Both the position numbers and the translations under genes were made by a program. The notes beneath the pieces were generated by a model. That model saw only the letters and a program-made list of their open reading frames with translations. It searched no databases and had not been told where the DNA came from. Below are positions 7,059 through 12,666 of a DNA stretch of 16,022 bases, piece by piece. This DNA comes from an uncultured Eubacteriales bacterium (GTDB lineage Bacteria; Bacillota; Clostridia; Oscillospirales; Oscillospiraceae). Location: the NCBI GenBank assembly GCA_900546295.1, contig URCK01000035.1, positions 1 through 16,022 of the forward strand, in the 5' to 3' direction. Numbering within the stretch: position 1 is the stretch's first letter; every line of letters begins with the position of its first letter.

Positions 7059-7949
7059 ATGGCAAACGCAAACCGAGGGCTCGGCAAGGGTCTGGGCGCG
7101 CTGCTGGGCGACGCCGCCCTGCACGCCGACACGTCTGACAGCCTCTACCTCCCCATTTCAAAGATTGAGCCCTACGCCAATCAGCCGCGCCACCACTTTG
7201 ACGAAGACGCTTTGCAGGATCTCGCCGATTCCATCCGCGAGCACGGCATCATCCAGCCGCTGACGGTCCGCCGCCTTTCTTCCGGCTACTATCAGATCAT
7301 CGCCGGCGAGCGCCGCTGGCGCGCTGCGCGCATCGCGGGCCTGCACGAGGTCCCCGCCATCGTCATCGAGGCGGACGACCGCAAGATGACCGAGCTTTCG
7401 CTCATCGAGAACCTACAGCGCGAGGACCTCGACCCCATCGAAGAGGCCGAGGGCTACAAAACGCTGATGGACAGCTACCAGCTCACGCAGGAGGAGGCCG
7501 CCGAGCGCGTGGGCAAGTCCCGCTCCGCCGTGGCAAACAGCCTGCGGCTGCTGGGTCTCTGCCCCGAGGTGCGCGAAATGCTGCAAAACGGCGCGCTTTC
7601 CGGCGGCCACGCCCGCGCACTGCTGCCGCTCAAGGCAGAGCTCCAGCTTGAAGGGGCGAAGCTCATCGCCGCGCAGGGTCTGAGCGTCCGCCAGACGGAG
7701 GCACTCGCCAAGCGCCTTGGCAGCACGAAGGAAGAGAAAAAACGCACGAACGAGGAGATCATGGCCGAAAGCTACGGCCGCCTCGCCGCGCAGGAGCTGA
7801 GCGACAAGATCGGCCGCACCTGCCGCATCGTTTCGGGCAAGAAGAAAGGGCGCATCGAGCTGGACTACTACGGCATGGACGATCTGAACGACCTGCTCGA
7901 AGCGCTCGCCGCCATCAAGCGCAGAAAGGACGGAAGCGAAAAAGAATGA
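7059..7949 (+). CDS. parB: Chromosome partitioning protein ParB/Spo0J
   Basis: ParB binds parS, hydrolyses CTP while sliding as a clamp, and organises the origin region for ParA-driven segregation and SMC loading. The 296-residue protein begins with the typical GLGKGLGALLGD segment, thought to contact ParA. The ParB/Srx-type CTPase domain follows: NQPR at 41-44, the GERRWRAA box at 83-90 and ENLQRE at 117-122. A helix-turn-helix lies at about 141-165 (LTQEEAAERVGKSRSAVANS), which should read the TGTTTCAC half-site. The last 60 residues fit the dimerisation domain. A weak hairpin (AAAGGG 7012-7017 with CCCTTT 7027-7032) lies in the parA-parB gap but lacks a T-tract. The stop overlaps the start of the next gene. 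Confidence 0.96.
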   Translation: MANANRGLGKGLGALLGDAALHADTSDSLYLPISKIEPYANQPRHHFDEDALQDLADSIREHGIIQPLTVRRLSSGYYQIIAGERRWRAARIAGLHEVPAIVIEADDRKMTELSLIENLQREDLDPIEEAEGYKTLMDSYQLTQEEAAERVGKSRSAVANSLRLLGLCPEVREMLQNGALSGGHARALLPLKAELQLEGAKLIAAQGLSVRQTEALAKRLGSTKEEKKRTNEEIMAESYGRLAAQELSDKIGRTCRIVSGKKKGRIELDYYGMDDLNDLLEALAAIKRRKDGSEKE

Positions 7950-8506
7950 CCGATTTTGTTCACGAAGCCCCCAAGGACCCGAGCAAGGCAAGCGCGCCCA
8001 AGGAGGAAAAGCCCACCACCGAGCGCGAGCGCATGAAAAAGGTCTACACCTACGTCGCCATTCTCTTCTGCGTGGCATTTCTGCTGATTTTATGGACATT
8101 TTTAATGAATCAGCGCAGCAGTCAGGCGATCCGCGACGAGATCAAGAGCGGCAACAGCGCCCTGCAAAGCACGCTCGAGGAAAATGACACGCTCGAAGCG
8201 CGCGCCAGGGAGCTGGAAGCGCAGCTTGCCGAAGCAGAAGCCGACAGGGACGCCCTCAGCGAGGCCCTCGAGCGCAAGAGCGAGCAGCTGCGCGCACTCG
8301 ACTGGCTCATCGAGATCGAAAACGACTGCCGCGCCAAGGAGCTTGACGAGGCGAAGGAGAACATCCGCGCCTTTGAAAAGGCGGGCGCCGCAGAAGATCT
8401 TCCCACAGAGGCGTTGCGCACCTCCATCACCGGCGACGACGCCCCCTCCCCCGCCGCGCGCTATAAGACCATCGTAGAAGAGCTCTTCCCGAACGGCGTA
8501 AACTGA
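7946..8506 (+). CDS. Membrane-anchored coiled-coil protein of unknown function
   Basis: I do not recognise this 186-residue protein. Its ATG overlaps the parB TGA in an ATGA junction, so translation is probably coupled to parB. Residues 1-32 are charged, hydrophilic and probably cytoplasmic. Residues 34-54 form a single hydrophobic helix (AILFCVAFLLILWTF inside it). Residues about 60-110 form a strong coiled coil (ARELEAQLAEAEADRDALSE and neighbours). The tail includes an acidic, Ala/Pro-rich stretch ending near YKTIVEELFPNGVN. The plan resembles small bitopic division or segregation factors such as FtsL/DivIC, but no family motif supports that. Other Clostridia have a different membrane protein (DUF4446) between parB and serS, so this may be a positional counterpart. 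That comparison is from memory. Confidence 0.85.
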   Translation: MTDFVHEAPKDPSKASAPKEEKPTTERERMKKVYTYVAILFCVAFLLILWTFLMNQRSSQAIRDEIKSGNSALQSTLEENDTLEARARELEAQLAEAEADRDALSEALERKSEQLRALDWLIEIENDCRAKELDEAKENIRAFEKAGAAEDLPTEALRTSITGDDAPSPAARYKTIVEELFPNGVN

Positions 8507-8559
8507 GAACAAACGCGGCATCTGCCGCTCACTTTACAAGGATAGCGAGGTAAATCACA

Positions 8560-9864
8560 ATGCTGGATATGAAATTCCTGCGGGAAAATCCCGAACTGGT
8601 CAAGGAAAACATCAAAAAGAAGTTCCAGGACGAAAAGCTCCCCCTCGTTGACGAGGTCATCGCGCTGGACGCTGCGAACCGCGCCGCCATCACCGAGGCG
8701 AGCGAGCTGCGCGCCAGCCGCAACGCCCTCAGTAAACAGATCGGCATGCTGATGGGGCAGGCAAAGAAGGACCCGAGCAAGCTGGAGGAAGCCGAGAAGA
8801 TCAAGGCGACCGTCAAGCAGAACGCCGACCGTCTCGCGGAGCTTGAAAAGCTCGAGGAAGAGTACGAGCAGAAGATCCACAAGATCATGCTCTTCATCCC
8901 GAACATCATCGATCCCAGCGTGCCCATCGGCCCGGACGACAGCTGCAACGTCGAGGTCGAGCGCTTTGGCGAGCCGAAGGTGCCCGAATTCGACATTCCC
9001 TACCACACGCAGATCATGGAGAGCTTCGACGGCGTTGATATGGACGCGGCAGGCCGCGTCTCCGGCGCGGGCTTCTACTACCTGCTCGGCGACATTGCGC
9101 GCCTGCACGAGGCCGTGCTCGCCTACGCACGCGACTTCATGATCGACAAGGGCTTCACCTTCTGCATCCCGCCGTTCATGATCCACGGCAACGTGGTCGA
9201 GGGCGTGATGAGCCAGAATGATATGGACGCCATGATGTACAAGATCGAAGGCGAAGACCTCTACCTCATCGGCACGAGCGAGCATTCGATGGTCGGCCGC
9301 TTCATCGGCGAGATCCTGCCCGAAAGCTCCCTCCCCCAGACGCTCACCTCCTACTCCCCGTGCTTTCGCAAGGAGAAGGGCTCCCACGGCATCGAGGAGC
9401 GCGGCGTGTACCGCATCCACCAGTTCGAAAAGCAGGAGATGATCGTCGTCTGCAAGCCCGAGGACAGCATGGACTGGTACAACAGAATGTGGAAGTGGAG
9501 CGTTGAGCTGTTCCGCTCGCTGGATATCCCCGTGCGTCAGCTGGAGTGCTGCTCTGGCGACCTCGCCGACCTCAAGGTCAAAAGCTGCGACATCGAGGCC
9601 TGGTCCCCGCGCCAGAAGAAGTACTTCGAGGTCTGCTCCTGCTCGAACCTCGGTGACGCGCAGGCACGCCGCCTGAAAATTCGCGTCAAGGGCGAGGACG
9701 GCAAGATGTACCTGCCCCACACGCTCAACAACACCGTCGTCGCGCCCCCGCGTATGCTCATCGCCTTCCTCGAGAACAATCTCCAATCCGACGGCAGCGT
9801 GCTGATCCCCGCAGTGCTCCAGCCCTACATGGGCGGCAAGACCGTGCTCACGCCGAAAAAGTAA
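8560..9864 (+). CDS. serS: Seryl-tRNA synthetase (divergent type)
   Basis: SerRS charges tRNA-Ser (and tRNA-Sec where present) with serine in the cytosol. The 434-residue protein has the SerRS plan. An N-terminal long antiparallel coiled coil (about residues 30-110) grips the long variable arm of the tRNA. A class II catalytic domain follows. Motif 2 is FRKEKGSHGIEERGVYRIHQ with R270, and motif 3 has R398 in NNTVVAPPRMLIAFLENN. The serine-site loop reads TSEHSM (239-244) where ordinary bacterial enzymes have TAEVPL, and CCSGDLADLK replaces the usual CTGDMG-type block. It is thus clearly SerRS but an unusual branch. The start ATG has GCGAGG upstream. No T-box leader fits in the 53-bp gap. The last 70 bp recur downstream. 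Confidence 0.93.
   Translation: MLDMKFLRENPELVKENIKKKFQDEKLPLVDEVIALDAANRAAITEASELRASRNALSKQIGMLMGQAKKDPSKLEEAEKIKATVKQNADRLAELEKLEEEYEQKIHKIMLFIPNIIDPSVPIGPDDSCNVEVERFGEPKVPEFDIPYHTQIMESFDGVDMDAAGRVSGAGFYYLLGDIARLHEAVLAYARDFMIDKGFTFCIPPFMIHGNVVEGVMSQNDMDAMMYKIEGEDLYLIGTSEHSMVGRFIGEILPESSLPQTLTSYSPCFRKEKGSHGIEERGVYRIHQFEKQEMIVVCKPEDSMDWYNRMWKWSVELFRSLDIPVRQLECCSGDLADLKVKSCDIEAWSPRQKKYFEVCSCSNLGDAQARRLKIRVKGEDGKMYLPHTLNNTVVAPPRMLIAFLENNLQSDGSVLIPAVLQPYMGGKTVLTPKK
9795..9864 (+). repeat. 3' end of serS, first copy of a 70-bp direct repeat
   Basis: This segment codes for the last 22 residues of SerRS plus the stop. It recurs at 9996-10065 with one difference: A at 9813 versus G at 10014, a silent Ala codon change. 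Sequence identity ends exactly after the TAA. Confidence 0.95.
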
Positions 9865-9995
9865 GCACGCTGCCCGCCCCGCCGCGAGTGCGGCGTACAA
9901 GCATTTTGCGCAGCAAAATCTTGCCGCAGGGCGGATTCACTCCGCCCGAGGATGTGCAATCAAAAGGGCTCCCGCGCGGCCTGCCGCGCGGGAAA
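9865..9995. repeat. Hairpin-rich 131-bp intergenic element between the serS tail copies
   Basis: Four consecutive inverted repeats fill this segment. CGCCGC/GCGGCG has its arms at 9880-9885 and 9890-9895. ATTTTGC/GCAAAAT lies at 9903-9909 and 9913-9919. GGGCGGA/TCCGCCC lies at 9929-9935 and 9941-9947. CCCGCGCGG/CCGCGCGGG lies at 9971-9979 and 9984-9992. None has a terminator-like T-tract. The arrangement resembles dispersed palindromic repeats (REP/BIME-like or a small non-autonomous element), but no transposase or known family is recognised. Confidence 0.7.
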
Positions 9996-10065
9996 CAGCG
10001 TGCTGATCCCCGCGGTGCTCCAGCCCTACATGGGCGGCAAGACCGTGCTCACGCCGAAAAAGTAA
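9996..10065 (+). repeat. Second copy of the serS 3' end (gene-tail remnant)
   Basis: This is a 69-of-70-bp match to 9795-9864, including the stop codon. It is offset by 201 bp, so it is in the same reading frame as serS. It lacks a start or upstream gene of its own and is presumably not translated. It is either the displaced original gene end or a duplicate generated with the hairpin element. Confidence 0.93.
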
Positions 10066-10070
10066 TTCCG

Positions 10071-10098
10071 TTTAGTAATAATTTTATCATTCTATACG
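10071..10098 (+). promoter_or_regulatory. Possible promoter of mscL
   Basis: After the GC-rich repeat region the sequence turns AT-rich. TATACG (10093-10098) is a fair -10 element. The best -35 at a 16-bp distance is TTTAGT (10071-10076), which is weak. This is a tentative call, mainly because mscL follows a region unlikely to be read through cleanly. Confidence 0.35.
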
Positions 10099-10144
10099 AT
10101 AAGTCATCGTATTGTTCCCAAATCCAGCCAAAGGAGCCTTCTAA

Positions 10145-10582
10145 ATGAAGAAGTTTTTTGAAGAGTTCAAGGCCTTTGCCATGCGCGGCAACGTGCTCGA
10201 TATGGCCGTCGGCGTTGTCATCGGCGGCGCGTTCGGCAAGATCACGACCTCGCTCGTGGGCGATATCATCATGCCGCTCATCTCCATGCTGACCGGCGGC
10301 ATTGAGTTTTCCAACTGGAAATGGGTGCTCAGAGCCGCTGTGACGGAGGGCGAGACCGTCGTGCGCGAGGAGATCGCCGTCAACTACGGCAATCTCATCG
10401 CCGTCATCCTCGACTTCATCGTCATCGCCTTCGCCGTGTTCTGCATGGTCAAGGCCGTGAACAAGATGCACGAAAAGCTCACAAAGCCTGTAGAGCCGGA
10501 GCCGGAAAAAGAACCCGAGCCGACGAAGGAAGAAGTTCTGCTCACCGAGATCCGCGACCTTTTGAAGGAGCAGGGCAAATGA
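10145..10582 (+). CDS. mscL: Large-conductance mechanosensitive channel MscL
   Basis: MscL is a homopentameric membrane pore that opens under high bilayer tension and releases solutes during hypo-osmotic shock. The 145-residue protein has the family signature in its N-terminal amphipathic segment and first helix: FKAFAMRGNVLDMAVGVVIG and AFGKITTSLVGDIIMPL. A short extracellular loop with KWVL follows. The second membrane helix is around residues 80-103 (NLIAVILDFIVIAFAVFCMV). The C-terminal cytoplasmic helix is preceded by an acidic Pro/Glu linker (PEPEKEPEPTKEE) and ends EIRDLLKEQ. Length is normal. A good AAGGAG lies 8-9 bases upstream. Its stop overlaps the rsmG start (ATGA), indicating co-expression with rsmG. 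Confidence 0.96.
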   Translation: MKKFFEEFKAFAMRGNVLDMAVGVVIGGAFGKITTSLVGDIIMPLISMLTGGIEFSNWKWVLRAAVTEGETVVREEIAVNYGNLIAVILDFIVIAFAVFCMVKAVNKMHEKLTKPVEPEPEKEPEPTKEEVLLTEIRDLLKEQGK

Positions 10583-11274
10583 ACGAGCTTCTCTTGCAGG
10601 GGCTCAGCGAGCTGGGGCTGGACGTAAGCCGCGCGGAAACGCTCGAGCGCTTCTCCGCCCTGCTGCTTGAAAAAAATGAGGTGATGAACCTCACGGCCAT
10701 CACAGAGCCCGACGCTGTCGCGCAGCTCCACCTGCTCGACAGCGCGGCACTGCTGCAATTTGTCGACCTCAGGGGGAAGAACGTCGTCGACGTCGGCACC
10801 GGCGCAGGCTTTCCCGGAATGCCGCTGCGCATTCTGGAGGACGACTTCGACCTCACGCTGCTCGATTCGCTCGGTAAGCGCGTCACCTGGCTCAGCGAGG
10901 TCTGCGATACGCTGCATCTTTCGCGCGTTTCCTGCGTCCACGCGCGGGCGGAGGAATTCGCCGCGCAGCAGCGCGAAAAGTTCGATATCGCGACCTCGCG
11001 CGCCGTCGCGCAGCTTTCGATCTTATCCGAGCTGTGCCTGCCGCTCGTCAAGGTCGGCGGACAGTTCATCGCCATGAAGAGCGTCGACACCGAGGAGGAG
11101 ATCACAGCGGCGAAAAGCGCAATCAAAACGCTCGGCGGCCGCATTGTCAAGGTAGAGGACTACAAGATCCCCACGAGCGACGTTGTCCACCGCCTTGTCC
11201 TCATCGAAAAGATCTCCCCCACCCCGCGCGCCTATCCGCGCGCCTTTGCCAAGATCAAAAAAGCCCCGCTGTAA
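10579..11274 (+). CDS. rsmG: 16S rRNA m7G527 methyltransferase RsmG
   Basis: RsmG (GidB) methylates N7 of G527 in 16S rRNA using S-adenosylmethionine; its loss gives low-level streptomycin resistance. The 231-residue protein has the SAM-binding loop VVDVGTGAGFPGMPL (residues 69-83) preceded by the typical NLTAI and HLLDS motifs. The later TSRAVAQL and GGQFIAMKS motifs are also typical of the family. The ATG overlaps the mscL TGA by two bases, and AAGGAG at 10565-10570 lies inside mscL, so translation is coupled. In many Firmicutes rsmG stands between mnmG and parA near the origin. Here it lies downstream of parAB and serS, so the block is rearranged. Confidence 0.95.
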   Translation: MNELLLQGLSELGLDVSRAETLERFSALLLEKNEVMNLTAITEPDAVAQLHLLDSAALLQFVDLRGKNVVDVGTGAGFPGMPLRILEDDFDLTLLDSLGKRVTWLSEVCDTLHLSRVSCVHARAEEFAAQQREKFDIATSRAVAQLSILSELCLPLVKVGGQFIAMKSVDTEEEITAAKSAIKTLGGRIVKVEDYKIPTSDVVHRLVLIEKISPTPRAYPRAFAKIKKAPL

Positions 11275-11290
11275 CGCATTTTATTCCGCA

Positions 11291-11300
11291 AAAAGGAGGT
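11291..11300 (+). promoter_or_regulatory. Ribosome binding site of the MinD-like gene
   Basis: AAAAGGAGGT lies 8 bases before the TTG at 11309. The frame is open upstream into rsmG, but only this position gives a protein that begins directly before the P-loop, as in MinD and ParA. Confidence 0.8.
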
Positions 11301-11308
11301 GCGAAGCC

Positions 11309-12049
11309 TTGTCTCAGGTCATCGCCGTCGTGTCCGGCAAGGGCGGCACGGGAAAAACTTCATTCACCACGCTCGCCGGTATGGCGCTCTCGCAGCTCGG
11401 CAAAAAGACGCTGCTGCTCGACTGCGACATCGGGCTGCGCAACCTCGACCTCTACCTCGGCGTCTCCGACCGCGCGCTCATGGATTTTACGGACGTCATC
11501 TCCGGCCGCACGACGCTTGCGCAGGCCGTGGTACGCCACCCGCTTTACCCCAATCTCTACCTGCTCACCGCGCCCGTCAGCTTCGGCACGCGCCTTCCGG
11601 GCAAGCGCGAGATGCAGCGCCTCATCGACGAGATCCGCCGCTATTTCGACTTCTGCCTCATCGACGCCGCCGCTGGCATCGGCGAAGCCTTCGCCCTTGC
11701 TACCTGCTGCGCCGACCGCGCCGTGGTCATCACAACGAACGATCCTTCGAGCCTGCGCGACGCGCAGCGCACCGTGATGGAGCTGCACCGCTTCCCCACG
11801 GGGCAGCTGCACCTTGTCGTCAACCGCGTGCGGCGGCGGCTCCTGCAATCGCTGCACACCACGATCGACGACGCCATCGACGCGGCGGGCCTCCCGCTGC
11901 TCGGCGTCATCCCCGAGGATGAGAACGTCCCCGCCGCGCTCGGACGCGGCCTCAACTACACGCTCAAGTACCGCTCCGGCGCGATCTGCGCCTGCGAGAA
12001 CATCGCCCGCCGCCTCTGCGGCGAGCGGGTCCGCCTGATGCGGCTTTAA
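11309..12049 (+). CDS. minD: MinD/ParA-family ATPase
   Basis: This is a deviant Walker ATPase of the MinD branch. MinD dimerises on the membrane when ATP-bound and positions the division inhibitor MinC; relatives such as FlhG and other orphan MinD proteins place other machinery. The 246-residue protein begins with VSGKGGTGKTS (signature lysine K11) and has DCDIGLRNLDLYLG (38-51), the most MinD-like motif. The segment DFCLIDAAAGIG follows in the Walker B position. The C-terminus ends RRLCGERVRLMRL, basic and possibly amphipathic, but not a clear copy of the usual MinD membrane-targeting helix. No minC or minE is next to it, so its exact role is uncertain. The start is TTG behind a strong Shine-Dalgarno sequence, 34 bp after rsmG. 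Confidence 0.85.
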   Translation: MSQVIAVVSGKGGTGKTSFTTLAGMALSQLGKKTLLLDCDIGLRNLDLYLGVSDRALMDFTDVISGRTTLAQAVVRHPLYPNLYLLTAPVSFGTRLPGKREMQRLIDEIRRYFDFCLIDAAAGIGEAFALATCCADRAVVITTNDPSSLRDAQRTVMELHRFPTGQLHLVVNRVRRRLLQSLHTTIDDAIDAAGLPLLGVIPEDENVPAALGRGLNYTLKYRSGAICACENIARRLCGERVRLMRL

Positions 12050-12064
12050 GCATCGGTTCACAAA

Positions 12065-12112
12065 GGCAAACACGGCTCTTCCCGGTCTTCTCCGCAAAAA
12101 AGCGTGCTTGCC
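12065..12112 (+). other. Imperfect inverted repeat after the MinD-like gene
   Basis: GGCAAACACG (12065-12074) pairs with CGTGCTTGCC (12103-12112), with one mismatch and a 28-base loop. No T-tract follows, so it is at best a weak or factor-dependent terminator. It may have no function. Confidence 0.3.
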
Positions 12113-12176
12113 CTTGTCAACCGGTGAGCGGCTCCCGAAATAGAAAATTTCACACCAGAAAGGACTGTAACACACT

Positions 12177-12593
12177 ATGAACATTGCCCTCATGGCACAC
12201 GACAACAAGAAGGAACTGATGGTTCAGTTCTGCACGGCTTACGCCGGTATCCTGTCCCGCCACACGCTCTGCGCCACCAGCGTGACCGGCAAGATGGTCA
12301 GCGAGGCGAGCGGTCTTCCCATTCACCTCTTTATGGCACGCATCCACGGCGGCGCAGAACAGATCGGCGCGCGCATCGCCTACAATGAGATCGATATGGT
12401 CCTCTATTTCTGCGACCCGAACAGCCCCCAGTACAACGATAACCTCACCTATATCACCAAGCTCTGCGACCAGAACAACATCCCCTTCGCCACCAACATC
12501 GCCACCGCCGAAATGCTCATCATGGGTCTTTCCCGCGGCGACCTCGACTGGCGCGATATCGTCAACCCCAAGACCAAGCCCTTCACCACTTGA
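12177..12593 (+). CDS. mgsA: Methylglyoxal synthase-family protein lacking key catalytic residues
   Basis: The 138-residue protein belongs to the methylglyoxal synthase (MGS) fold. MGS converts dihydroxyacetone phosphate to methylglyoxal and phosphate as a glycolytic bypass. Family motifs are clear: NIALMAHDNKK at the N-terminus, HTLCATSVTGKMVSEASG, GGAEQIGARIAYNEIDMVLYF, and NIPFATNIATAEMLI. However, the catalytic aspartate of the GGDQQ motif (Asp71 in E. coli) is Ala60. The HDPD segment (His98 and Asp101) is replaced by YNDN around 86-89, and the phosphate-loop TGTTG reads TSVTG. The fold should be intact, but normal MGS activity is doubtful. It has its own leader with AAGGA 11 bases upstream. 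No promoter or terminator was clearly seen. Confidence 0.85.
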   Translation: MNIALMAHDNKKELMVQFCTAYAGILSRHTLCATSVTGKMVSEASGLPIHLFMARIHGGAEQIGARIAYNEIDMVLYFCDPNSPQYNDNLTYITKLCDQNNIPFATNIATAEMLIMGLSRGDLDWRDIVNPKTKPFTT

Positions 12594-12636
12594 GCAACAG
12601 GCGTCGGTTTTTAAATACGTTTTGTAATTTTTATTT

Positions 12637-12647
12637 TATAATATACT
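12637..12647 (+). promoter_or_regulatory. Promoter -10 region of aspS
   Basis: A strongly AT-rich stretch between mgsA and aspS contains overlapping -10 candidates TATAAT (12637-12642) and TATACT (12642-12647). Neither has a convincing -35; TTTTGT at 12620-12625 is the best partner for TATACT. Transcription would start a few bases before or within the AGGAG at 12651-12655, giving a very short leader. Confidence 0.5.
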
Positions 12648-12666
12648 AACAGGAGTGGATTTTACC

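Noticed and set aside
8507..8559. T-box or other riboswitch upstream of serS
   Set aside because: Only 53 bases separate the genes. They contain a tight inverted repeat (GCGGCA TC TGCCGC, 8515-8528) with a two-base loop and no T-box core sequence.
9888..10148. Open frame through the hairpin element, starting GTG 9888
   Set aside because: It has no ribosome binding site, runs through inverted repeats and is out of frame with the serS tail copy. Its composition is not protein-like.
12114..12146. Promoter before the MGS-like gene (TTGTCA followed by TAGAAA)
   Set aside because: The spacing of about 21 bp and the poor -10 match make this no better than chance.
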